A DNA stretch of 64,000 bases from Flavobacterium sp. (GTDB lineage: Bacteria > Bacteroidota > Bacteroidia > Flavobacteriales > Flavobacteriaceae): contig NZ_JAPZSP010000007.1 of assembly GCF_027531705.1 (NCBI RefSeq), positions 1 through 64,000 on the forward strand. The letters are read 5' to 3'. The notes below the pieces were generated by a model. The model did no database searches, had not been told where the DNA came from, and saw only the letters and a list, made by a program, of their open reading frames with translations. Shown in pieces: positions 43,643 through 51,521 of this stretch; the first letter of the stretch is position 1, and each line of letters starts with the position of its first letter. The position numbers were made by a program, and so were the translations under genes.

Positions 43643-45901
43643 ATGGAATTTATATCAGCCGAAGCAAAATACGTTTTGCAATTTATCAACCAAACCAATC
43701 GTTCCATTTTTCTAACCGGAAAAGCAGGAACTGGAAAGACTACACTTCTTAAAGAAATTATCCAAACAACACATAAAAATTGTGTCGTTGTCGCACCAAC
43801 TGGAATTGCAGCACTAAATGCTGGCGGTGTAACCATTCATTCGATGTTTCAGTTGCCTTTTGGTGGTTTTATTCCAGATAATTCTTCGCCACAATTCAAC
43901 GAAAACTCTAAGTTTGAAAGTCGCGCAACACTTCGTAGACATTTCAAAATGAGCAGTTTAAAACGTTCTGTTATACGAAACATGGAATTGCTTATTGTAG
44001 ATGAAGTGAGTATGTTACGCTCCGATTTGTTAGACGCAATGGACTTTATGTTGCAATCAGTTCGTAAAAACAACCGTGCTTTTGGCGGTGTTCAAGTGCT
44101 TTTTATTGGCGATTTATTGCAACTTCCACCTGTAATTCGTGATGAAGAATGGCGAACTTTGAGAAATTATTACAGAGGAAAATTCTTTTTTCATTCGCAT
44201 GTTATCGAGCAAAATCCACCGCTATATATTGAATTATCTAAGATTTTCCGTCAAACCGATGAGCGATTTATTTCGGTTTTGAATAATCTTCGAAATAATA
44301 CAATTACTCAAAATGATATTCAAATTCTAAATGAGTTTGTAAATCCTAATTTTGATTTAAAAACTAATAAAGGTTATATAACACTTACAACGCATAATGC
44401 AAAAGCGGATGCAATAAATATTCAGTCACTACTTGATTTAGAAGGCGAATCAAAGGTTTATAAAGCCGAAATTACAGACGATTTTCCAGATAAAATATAT
44501 CCAATAGAAGAATATTTGGAGCTCAAAGTTGGAGCGCAAATTATGTTTATCAAAAACGATTTATCTTTCGAAAAAAAATTCTTTAATGGCAAAATGGGTT
44601 TTGTAAAAGCCATTTCTGAAAAAGAAATTCTAGTCCATTTTCCTGATGAAAACCGTACAATCGAAGTCGAAAAGTATGAATGGCAGAACATTAGGTATTA
44701 TGTAAATGAAAATACCAAAGAAATTGAAGAAGAGGTTTTAGGAACTTTTGTGCATTATCCTATCAAACTGGCTTGGGCGATAACCGTTCATAAAAGCCAA
44801 GGATTAACGTTTGACAAAGCTGCGCTCGATGTTTCGCAAGTTTTTTTGCCAGGACAAGCCTATGTTGCCTTATCGCGTTTACGTTCTTTAAATGGCCTAA
44901 TTTTGCTTTCTCCGTTGCGAATGAATGGTATTTCTAACGATCAAGATGTGATGGAATATGCCAATAATAAAGCCACCGAAGAAGTTTTGGAAAACACCTT
45001 GCAGCAAGACACCAAAAATTTTATTCATAACTATTTGAGCAACAGTTTTGATTGGTCAGATTTGGCGCAAGAATGGCGAAACCATCAGTTTAGTTACAAC
45101 GAAAAATCGGATGCGTCAGAAAAATCAAAGCATGCCATTTGGGCCAAAAAGTGTACCGAAGAAATCGATAAATTAATCGAACCTTCTCGAAAATTCATTT
45201 TACAACTAAACAAATTGTTTTCACAAGAAATTGATTTACAATTTGTTAATGAGAGAATTCAAGCGGCATTTAATTACTTTTTACAACCAATGGATAATTT
45301 GGTTTACGAACTTTTGTGGAAACTAGAAGAAGTCAAACGAATTAAAAAAGTAAAAGCCTATTACGAAGAATTATTAGTGTTAGAAGAGCTTCAAATAAAA
45401 GCAGTTTTGCGCTTGATGAAAGCTAAATTATTGATAGAAACAATAGTAAACGGCGAAACAATTTCTAAAGAAAAACTAACTTCTGATGAAATTAAATATT
45501 ACAGAATCAATAAGTTAAAAGTAATTTCAGAAGAATTCAAAAAAGTAAATGTAACGCTTATTGAAGATGAAGTTGATTTAGATCGATACGAGAAAAAGAA
45601 AAAGACCAAAGAACCCAAAAAATCAACGGTTCAAGAAACCTACGAATTGTGGATTCAAAAAAACACTATAAGAGAAATTGCTGCCATTAGAAAACTAACC
45701 GAAAATACTATTACGGGTCATATTACCAAGCTAATAGAGTCGGAAACGGTTTTACTATCAGATGTTTTACCAGAAGATAAAATTCAAGAATTAGCAGAAG
45801 CTTTCAAAGGATTTAAAGGTGATTCTGTAGCCGAATTAAAAGAAAAACACGGAGAAAAATTTACTTGGGAAGAATTGAAAATGTATAAGGCGAGTTTATA
45901 A
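43643..45901 (+). CDS. PIF1-type ATP-dependent DNA helicase with C-terminal helix-turn-helix
   Basis: 752 residues. Walker A is LTGKAGTGKTTLLKE near residue 30 and Walker B is LLIVDEVSMLRSDLLDAMD near 120. Later helicase motifs include FIGDLLQLPPV and the PIF1/RecD-type end VHKSQGLTFDKAALD with YVALSRLRS. The C-terminal ~120 residues (TVQETYELWIQKNTIREIAAIRKLTENTIT) form a helix-turn-helix like that of YpbB/RecQ-type helicases. This pairing is a known flavobacterial architecture of unclear biological role, probably DNA repair or replication. The start is set by the promoter. It converges with the GldM-like gene, with a 6-base overlap of the ends. Confidence 0.9.
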   Translation: MEFISAEAKYVLQFINQTNRSIFLTGKAGTGKTTLLKEIIQTTHKNCVVVAPTGIAALNAGGVTIHSMFQLPFGGFIPDNSSPQFNENSKFESRATLRRHFKMSSLKRSVIRNMELLIVDEVSMLRSDLLDAMDFMLQSVRKNNRAFGGVQVLFIGDLLQLPPVIRDEEWRTLRNYYRGKFFFHSHVIEQNPPLYIELSKIFRQTDERFISVLNNLRNNTITQNDIQILNEFVNPNFDLKTNKGYITLTTHNAKADAINIQSLLDLEGESKVYKAEITDDFPDKIYPIEEYLELKVGAQIMFIKNDLSFEKKFFNGKMGFVKAISEKEILVHFPDENRTIEVEKYEWQNIRYYVNENTKEIEEEVLGTFVHYPIKLAWAITVHKSQGLTFDKAALDVSQVFLPGQAYVALSRLRSLNGLILLSPLRMNGISNDQDVMEYANNKATEEVLENTLQQDTKNFIHNYLSNSFDWSDLAQEWRNHQFSYNEKSDASEKSKHAIWAKKCTEEIDKLIEPSRKFILQLNKLFSQEIDLQFVNERIQAAFNYFLQPMDNLVYELLWKLEEVKRIKKVKAYYEELLVLEELQIKAVLRLMKAKLLIETIVNGETISKEKLTSDEIKYYRINKLKVISEEFKKVNVTLIEDEVDLDRYEKKKKTKEPKKSTVQETYELWIQKNTIREIAAIRKLTENTITGHITKLIESETVLLSDVLPEDKIQELAEAFKGFKGDSVAELKEKHGEKFTWEELKMYKASL

Positions 45902-46660
45902 TTTTTTCTTCTTTTTACTCAATCTAAGTTCTTTTTTTTCTTGCTTTATAGCATTTAAACTATCTTTTATAAACTCTTTACTTTGGAAATAATTCACTTC
46001 TTTCTCAATGATTTTTATTTTAATTGGAAGAACTCTAGGAAGCATATAAATATTTGAACCAGGTAAAAAATAATGCATGTCATTAATTAGGATTTCCGAA
46101 CCAATTTTTAATTCTTGAATTTTTAAATTTAATTCCTCATTAAATGTATTACCTGTGACTTGGATTATATTGTTTTTTGAAAAATAAACTTTAAATTCTG
46201 TTATAAGAAACATTGAACTTACTTCAAATAAATAATCTTCAAATTTAATATTAATCTGAGCATTCATTAATTCTTCTTTTGTCATTTCAACAATACAATT
46301 GTAGCAATTTCTACCATCGATGGTGCTAATTGGATTAGAAATAGGAAGAATTCTAAACGTATGTTCTTCAGTTATTACAGAATCATCGTTTTGTATAATA
46401 GTTAATTTTATTACAGAAGTTGCTCCTGCTTGAGGAGTTAAATAATAAATGTTGCCGGTTTTTTCCAATCCAGGACAAGTTACTGTAAATGATTTGCAAT
46501 TTGGAACCGCAATTGAAATTGGATTTCTGATACCGCGATATACAACATTCATTTTTGTTGCTGAAACAACTCCTTTCAACGAATTTGTTTCCATAGAAAC
46601 ATTCGATTGTTGTGCGCAAATGGATATTGAAAATAAGAAAAAGGCAATTAGTTTTTTCAT
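45896..46660 (-). CDS. Secreted protein made of GldM C-terminal-like domains
   Basis: 254 residues with a signal peptide (MKKLIAFFLFSISICAQ). The body matches the periplasmic end of the gliding/type IX motor protein GldM: VSATKMNVVYRGIRNPISIAVPN, then YYLTPQAGATSVIKLTI, HTFRILPISNPISTIDGR, and a second domain with DYLFEVSSMFLI and NTFNEELNLKIQELKIG. The N-terminal membrane helix and coiled coil of full GldM are absent. Cys residues in GRNCYNCIVE may pair. The role is unknown; a partner of the GldM/PorM ring or of GldN/PorN-like proteins is a guess. It is the last gene of the operon with holB and DoxX, 15 bases after the DoxX stop. Confidence 0.8.
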   Translation of the reverse strand: MKKLIAFFLFSISICAQQSNVSMETNSLKGVVSATKMNVVYRGIRNPISIAVPNCKSFTVTCPGLEKTGNIYYLTPQAGATSVIKLTIIQNDDSVITEEHTFRILPISNPISTIDGRNCYNCIVEMTKEELMNAQINIKFEDYLFEVSSMFLITEFKVYFSKNNIIQVTGNTFNEELNLKIQELKIGSEILINDMHYFLPGSNIYMLPRVLPIKIKIIEKEVNYFQSKEFIKDSLNAIKQEKKELRLSKKKKKL

Positions 46661-46675
46661 GTTGAAAATGTTTTA

Positions 46676-47059
46676 TCAACTCAACCAAAAAACCGCTAAA
46701 ACCGCAGGAATAAAGTATATGGCAATATTTCTTGCGCCGTCATAATCTTTGGCTAATCGTTGTCCAAAAAGCATCATAAGCAATGAAATACAAGAGAAAA
46801 TTGCGCCATAAAAACCAAAAGTTCTTGAAGAATAAAACAACAACTGAAATATTCCCGCAACGCATAATATTCCCGCAATTAACTCAACAACTAATAATAA
46901 AAACACACTTTGTGGAACAAAATTCTTGAGATACGTTTTTTCAAAATGTGGTTTTAACCAACTCATATTATCGTTCCAATGAAAAACTTTGTCATGTGCC
47001 GACATTATAAACGTTATCGCCAAAAAAATTAAAACCAATATAGAAGCTGTATTGTTCAT
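46676..47059 (-). CDS. DoxX-like membrane protein
   Basis: 127 residues with four hydrophobic segments at about 5-22, 49-70, 78-96 and 108-126. The spacing and the pattern ...LIFLAITFIMSAHDKVFHWNDNMSWLKPHFE match small DoxX-family proteins, inner-membrane proteins with unclear roles, in some bacteria linked to redox or sulfur metabolism. It starts four bases before holB ends upstream, so it is read from the same transcript, followed by the GldM-like gene. Confidence 0.78.
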   Translation of the reverse strand: MNNTASILVLIFLAITFIMSAHDKVFHWNDNMSWLKPHFEKTYLKNFVPQSVFLLLVVELIAGILCVAGIFQLLFYSSRTFGFYGAIFSCISLLMMLFGQRLAKDYDGARNIAIYFIPAVLAVFWLS

Positions 47060-47063
47060 AGTA

Positions 47064-48212
47064 TTATTTTTTGTGAATTAAACGAGTTAATTTTATGGAT
47101 AAATCGGTCAAGATAATCTTCGCATTTCCGTTTCTTTCAATATGATACATCGCATCTGAAAGTTCTTTGAAAATATCTTGAATATTTTTACCATTGACAA
47201 AAGGAGCAAAATTTTCAAGCTTGAATTTATCGACTTTTGGTTCTAAATAAACCAATTTTGGTGTTTCGTAATTTAGTAACAAAGCTTGTCTAAACATATT
47301 GATGCAAAAATCCAGGAACTTTTTCTGTGTTTCTCTACCTAAACCTGCAATTTGGTCGCTCCAATTGATCAAATCCTGAATAGCAGCTGCGTTTCCTTTT
47401 GCTCTAAAAGCAGCACGAACCCAATCAACAAACCATTTTTCAAAATACGAATCTTCACCATCATCACTTAACAATTGCAAGGCTTTATTGAAATTTCCTT
47501 GCGCCTGATGTGCAATTTTGGTTGCCATTTTTGGGTCGATATTGTGTTTCAAAATCAATCCTTCTTCAATTACTTTTTCTGGCAAAGCATTAAAATGAAC
47601 CACTTGACAACGCGAACGAATAGTTTGTATAATATCTTCTTCGTTTTCTGAAATTAGAATAAAAACCGTTTTATCTGTTGGTTCTTCAAGCAATTTCAAT
47701 AATTTGTTAGAAGCGGCAATATTCATCTTGTCGGCCATCCAAATAATCATTATTTTATAACCACCTTCGTATGATTTTAAGGCTAATGATTTCAAAATTT
47801 CTTGCGCATCATCAACTCTAATTTCACCTTGTTTGTTTTTTACACCTAATAATTGATACCAATCAAACAAACTTCCGTATGGATTTTCCTTTAGAAATTG
47901 TCTGAAATCGGTAATAAAATCAATGCTTTTTGGTTTCGATTTTACATCATCAGTTGTAACGGTTGGGTAAATAAAATGCAAGTCAGGATGCGAAAAATGA
48001 TCGAATTTCAAGTTACAAGCTTCATTTCCACCTGAATTTTCATCACCTGAATTTTGACATAAAATATACTGCGAATAAGCTATTGCTATTGGTAATGTTC
48101 CACAACCTTCAGGGCCAATAAACAATTGCGCGTGAGGAATTCTTCCTTGCGTAGCACTTTTTAGTAAGTGATTCTTATTGTATTCGTGACCTAATATTTC
48201 TGAAAATTGCAT
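47064..48212 (-). CDS. holB: DNA polymerase III subunit delta'
   Basis: 382 residues. The N terminus FSEILGHEYNKNHLLKSATQGRIPHAQLF is the usual clamp-loader lead. Walker A is degenerate (GPEGCGTLPIA, no GK(S/T)), as expected for delta', which does not hydrolyse ATP. The sensor-like SRC motif is present (IRSRCQVVHF) together with KLLKLLEEPTDKTVFILISE. The ~110 C-terminal residues pack the clamp-loader collar. The usual zinc-binding Cys set is reduced to a loose pair (CQNSGDENSGGNEACN). A full promoter lies five bases upstream of the ATG. Confidence 0.88.
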   Translation of the reverse strand: MQFSEILGHEYNKNHLLKSATQGRIPHAQLFIGPEGCGTLPIAIAYSQYILCQNSGDENSGGNEACNLKFDHFSHPDLHFIYPTVTTDDVKSKPKSIDFITDFRQFLKENPYGSLFDWYQLLGVKNKQGEIRVDDAQEILKSLALKSYEGGYKIMIIWMADKMNIAASNKLLKLLEEPTDKTVFILISENEEDIIQTIRSRCQVVHFNALPEKVIEEGLILKHNIDPKMATKIAHQAQGNFNKALQLLSDDGEDSYFEKWFVDWVRAAFRAKGNAAAIQDLINWSDQIAGLGRETQKKFLDFCINMFRQALLLNYETPKLVYLEPKVDKFKLENFAPFVNGKNIQDIFKELSDAMYHIERNGNAKIILTDLSIKLTRLIHKK

Positions 48213-48216
48213 ATAG

Positions 48217-48248
48217 CAAAGTTAACATAATAATTGAAATGACATCAA
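48217..48248 (-). promoter_or_regulatory. Complete Bacteroidota-type promoter of holB; possibly leaderless transcript
   Basis: On the minus strand, TTG at 48246-48248, a 21-base spacer and TAACTTTG at 48217-48224 fit the -33 / -7 consensus. The -7 element ends four bases before the ATG, so the transcript would start at or near the start codon. Confidence 0.55.
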
Positions 48249-48421
48249 AATCATCATTAAAAATCTATTCATTAAAAAAACAATATTGTAGTACATTAAT
48301 TATAAAATTAATAAAAAAATGTATTTCATCGATTTTTTAATGTTTTTTAGCGATTATTTAATTTTGATTTGTACTTTAGTAATCCCAAAACTAATTATTG
48401 ATAATAAAAAAACCTACTACT

Positions 48422-49993
48422 ATGAAAACTAATTCTACAAACCCAGTTCAAGCTTTACTAGCTTTAGTATTATTTTCTTCTTTTTCATTTGCTCAAACAG
48501 GAGTTCCTTTCAAAATGAGATACCAATCTACTATAAAAGGTGACATGACTGTTATTGCAAATGGAATAACTAACAGAGTTGATGCCAATGGAAGTGCTTT
48601 AACGCCTTACAACAAAATTGACAACGCAATGTTAAATGATGAATTTGAAATGAGTTACATCGACATCGATTCTGATGAAACAACTTTTTCTTCTAGTTCT
48701 GCAACTTTAGAATTAGAAAATTCTCAAAACAAAAAAGTAGTTTATGCTGGTTTATATTGGTCAGCAACTTACAAGTTTAATCCTGGAGTTATAAAAGAAG
48801 AAGGAAAATTTGTAGCAATTTCAAACAAAAGAGATGCCATCAAACAAGTAAAAATAAAATTGCCTAATCAAGATGAATACACAGATGTAGTAGGCGAAGT
48901 TATTTTTGACGGAAACAAATCTAAAGCCTACAAAGAAAATGCACCTTATGCAGTTTATGCAGATGTAACGAGTTTAATGACAAGTTTGGTTAATCCTAAT
49001 GGTTCTTATACAGTTGCAAATGTTAGAGCAACTAACGGAAAGATAGAAGGCGGAGTTGCTTCTGGATGGACATTATTTGTAGTATATGAAGATGATCAAA
49101 TGCCAGAAAAATTTGTGGCAAGTTATGATGGTTTTGCAAATATAAACGAAAACAATGCTAGCATAAAAATTTCAGGTTTTAGTGCTACTCAACAAGGAAA
49201 AGTGAACGCAAAAATAGCATGTGCTGCTTTAGAAGGTGATGCAAATTTAAAAAATGATCAATTATATGTATCAAGTGCAAGTGCTGGATTAGTTGCTGTA
49301 GGAAGTGAAACTAGAAATGAAACAAATGTGTTTAATAGTTCAATTTCTAATGAAAAAGGTGAAATGACTAATAGATATCCAAACAGCAAAAACACATTAG
49401 GATATGACACTTTTGTTATGGAAATTTCTAATGCAGACAATGCTAATATTGATAATAATTCTAACGAAACAATATTAAAATTTGCTTCAACAGGCGATAG
49501 AACTTACGTTTTCTTTACAGCTTTCAATGTTGAAGTTGGAAATGCAAGTCCAACAGTGGTAAGCAATACAAAATCTGAAAAAATCGATTTTAGTAACGAA
49601 ACTATTGCAGATGCTTATCAAACAAACATGATGGTTACAACAATGACAGAGAAATATGAAGTAGCTTCAGTTGATAAAAATGTTCAAATTCAAGCGCAAA
49701 GTATTCCTAATCAAAAAAGCGGATATTATGTAGTAGCAAATGTTTTTTCTGATCCTTATTTTGCAAAAGAATTCATCAAAACTTTAAAATCACAAGGAGT
49801 TGAAGCAGATTATTTTGTAAATCCTGAAAATGGATTCAGATATGTTTATGTTACTAAAACTGCCAATGAGCAAGATGCAGTTAGCCAATACTTAGCATTA
49901 GCAGACACAAAATACCAAGGGAAAACATGGGTTTTATCAGTAAACAACAAAGAAAGTTTTACTTCAAAAACAATGTTGGCATCAGAAGAATAG
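48422..49993 (+). CDS. Secreted protein: SprB-type head domain plus SPOR-like tail
   Basis: 523 residues from the ATG at 48422, which gives the signal peptide ending in SSFSFAQ. Residues ~20-380 align with the head of the SprB protein in this window (KVVYAGLYWSATYKF, YADVTSLMTSLVNPNGSYTV, GGVASGWTLFVVYEDD, KVNAKIACAALEGD, FNSSI). A linker follows, and the end (about 433-512: GYYVVANVFSDPYFAKEF ... FRYVYVTK ... KTWVLSV) matches the SPOR-like tail of the SprD-like protein. No repeats and no type IX C-terminal domain are visible. Function unknown; it may sit in the periplasm or outer membrane and bind peptidoglycan. It stands alone before a strong terminator. Confidence 0.75.
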   Translation: MKTNSTNPVQALLALVLFSSFSFAQTGVPFKMRYQSTIKGDMTVIANGITNRVDANGSALTPYNKIDNAMLNDEFEMSYIDIDSDETTFSSSSATLELENSQNKKVVYAGLYWSATYKFNPGVIKEEGKFVAISNKRDAIKQVKIKLPNQDEYTDVVGEVIFDGNKSKAYKENAPYAVYADVTSLMTSLVNPNGSYTVANVRATNGKIEGGVASGWTLFVVYEDDQMPEKFVASYDGFANINENNASIKISGFSATQQGKVNAKIACAALEGDANLKNDQLYVSSASAGLVAVGSETRNETNVFNSSISNEKGEMTNRYPNSKNTLGYDTFVMEISNADNANIDNNSNETILKFASTGDRTYVFFTAFNVEVGNASPTVVSNTKSEKIDFSNETIADAYQTNMMVTTMTEKYEVASVDKNVQIQAQSIPNQKSGYYVVANVFSDPYFAKEFIKTLKSQGVEADYFVNPENGFRYVYVTKTANEQDAVSQYLALADTKYQGKTWVLSVNNKESFTSKTMLASEE

Positions 49994-50013
49994 TTAGTTG
50001 GGATTTTTTATAA

Positions 50014-50054
50014 AAAAGTCAGATTTGAAAGTAGCTCTTTTAAATCTGACTTTT
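50014..50054 (+). terminator. Intrinsic terminator of the SprB-head/SPOR gene
   Basis: AAAAGTCAGATTT and AAATCTGACTTTT are perfect complements (13 bp) around a 15-base loop, followed by further T-rich sequence, 20 bases after the stop. Confidence 0.88.
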
Positions 50055-50081
50055 GTCTTTTATTTAAAAAAACAAAATGGT

Positions 50082-50089
50082 TATCTTTG
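50082..50089 (+). promoter_or_regulatory. Putative -7 promoter element of pgk
   Basis: TATCTTTG matches TAnnTTTG and lies 28 bases before the pgk ATG. The nearest upstream TTG (50053) is further than usual and lies in the terminator stem end. Confidence 0.5.
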
Positions 50090-50117
50090 CGATTAACTAC
50101 TTTAAAATAAATTTAAA

Positions 50118-51305
50118 ATGAAAACCATTTCCGACTTCAATTTCAATTCAAAAAAAGCTTTAATCCGTGTTGATTTTAATGTTCCATTAGATGAAAATTT
50201 CAATGTTACTGATACTTCAAGAATTGTTGCTGCTAAACCAACAATAGACAAGATTTTAGCTGATGGTGGAAGCGTGATATTGATGTCACACTTAGGAAGA
50301 CCAAAAGGAAAAGAAGATAAATATTCATTAAAGCATATTTTAAAAACAGTTTCAGAAGTATTGGAAGTTGAAGTAAAATTTGCCTCTGATTGTATTGGCG
50401 AAGTGGCAGAAACAGCGGCTAAAAATCTTCAACCTAAAGAAGTTTTATTATTAGAAAATCTAAGATTTTATGCCGAAGAAGAAGCTGGCGATGTTGATTT
50501 TGCCAAAAAACTGGCTTCACTTGGCGATATTTATGTAAATGACGCATTCGGAACGGCGCATCGTGCACATGCTTCAACAGCTATTATTGCTCAATTTTTT
50601 CCAAACAGCAAATGTTTCGGATTGTTGATGGAAAAAGAAATTACAAGTTTAAATAAAGTTTTAAAAGATTCAGAAAAACCAGTAACAGCGGTTCTTGGTG
50701 GAAGTAAAGTTTCGACTAAAATCACTATTATAGAAAATATTCTCGACAAAGTTGACCACATGATTATTGGTGGCGGGATGACTTTTACGTTCATAAAAGC
50801 ACTTGGCGGAAACGTTGGAGATTCTATTTGTGAACTAGACAAATTAGATTTAGCATTAGAAATTTTGCATAAAGCAAAAGAAAAAAATGTTCATATCCAT
50901 ATTCCAGTTGATGTTGTCGCTGCCAATGCTTTTTCAAATGATGCTGAAACTCAGATTGTAGATGTGCGTCATATTCCAGATGGATGGCAAGGATTAGATG
51001 CCGGACCAAAATCTTTAGAGAATTTTAAAGAAGTGATTATGAATTCAAAAACAATTCTTTGGAATGGTCCATTAGGCGTTTTTGAAATGGAAAATTTTGC
51101 ACATGGAACAATCACTTTAGGCGAATATATCGCAGATGCAACTGCAAATGGGGCTTTTTCTCTTGTTGGCGGTGGCGATTCTGTTTCGGCGGTTAAACAA
51201 TTTGGGCTTGAAGATAAAGTTAGTTATGTTTCTACTGGTGGTGGAGCAATGCTAGAAATGCTAGAAGGAAGAATTTTACCCGGAATTGCCGCAATTTTGG
51301 ACTAA
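50118..51305 (+). CDS. pgk: Phosphoglycerate kinase
   Basis: 395 residues, standard. The enzyme transfers the phosphoryl group between 1,3-bisphosphoglycerate and ADP in glycolysis. Visible signatures: [19 protein letters not shown] at the N terminus, [36 protein letters not shown] and the nucleotide-binding [11 protein letters not shown] with the closing [13 protein letters not shown]. It has its own promoter element and no operon partner. No intrinsic terminator was seen after the stop. Confidence 0.97.
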   Translation: MKTISDFNFNSKKALIRVDFNVPLDENFNVTDTSRIVAAKPTIDKILADGGSVILMSHLGRPKGKEDKYSLKHILKTVSEVLEVEVKFASDCIGEVAETAAKNLQPKEVLLLENLRFYAEEEAGDVDFAKKLASLGDIYVNDAFGTAHRAHASTAIIAQFFPNSKCFGLLMEKEITSLNKVLKDSEKPVTAVLGGSKVSTKITIIENILDKVDHMIIGGGMTFTFIKALGGNVGDSICELDKLDLALEILHKAKEKNVHIHIPVDVVAANAFSNDAETQIVDVRHIPDGWQGLDAGPKSLENFKEVIMNSKTILWNGPLGVFEMENFAHGTITLGEYIADATANGAFSLVGGGDSVSAVKQFGLEDKVSYVSTGGGAMLEMLEGRILPGIAAILD

Positions 51306-51373
51306 TTTTTGTGGTAAACAATATTTAAGAAAAATTTACGTTTTATAATTATATGATTTTGCAGTAAGATTTG

Positions 51374-51381
51374 TATCTTTG
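51374..51381 (+). promoter_or_regulatory. Putative -7 promoter element of the lytic transglycosylase gene
   Basis: TATCTTTG matches TAnnTTTG, 140 bases before the ATG, implying a leader of about 135 bases that contains an inverted repeat. Confidence 0.45.
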
Positions 51382-51410
51382 TAAATTATATAAACATTTG
51401 ACAATTACTA

Positions 51411-51449
51411 TTTTGCGAAAACTTTTGAAAAAAGAGGGCTTTCGCAAAA
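51411..51449 (+). promoter_or_regulatory. Hairpin in the long leader of the lytic transglycosylase gene
   Basis: TTTTGCGAAA (51411-51420) and TTTCGCAAAA (51440-51449) are perfect complements around a 19-base loop. It lies within the predicted leader, not followed by a T-run long enough to be a standard terminator. A regulatory RNA element is possible but unproven. Confidence 0.4.
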
Positions 51450-51521
51450 TTGTTGCATATACAAAAATTAAGTTTTTTAATAGTCATTTTATGGCTTTTT
51501 CAGAAACAAAAAACATACTAA

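Noticed and set aside
47064-48212. Missing Walker A lysine in the delta' subunit as a defect
   Set aside because: Delta' subunits normally lack a working ATP site; the SRC motif and the rest of the fold are present.
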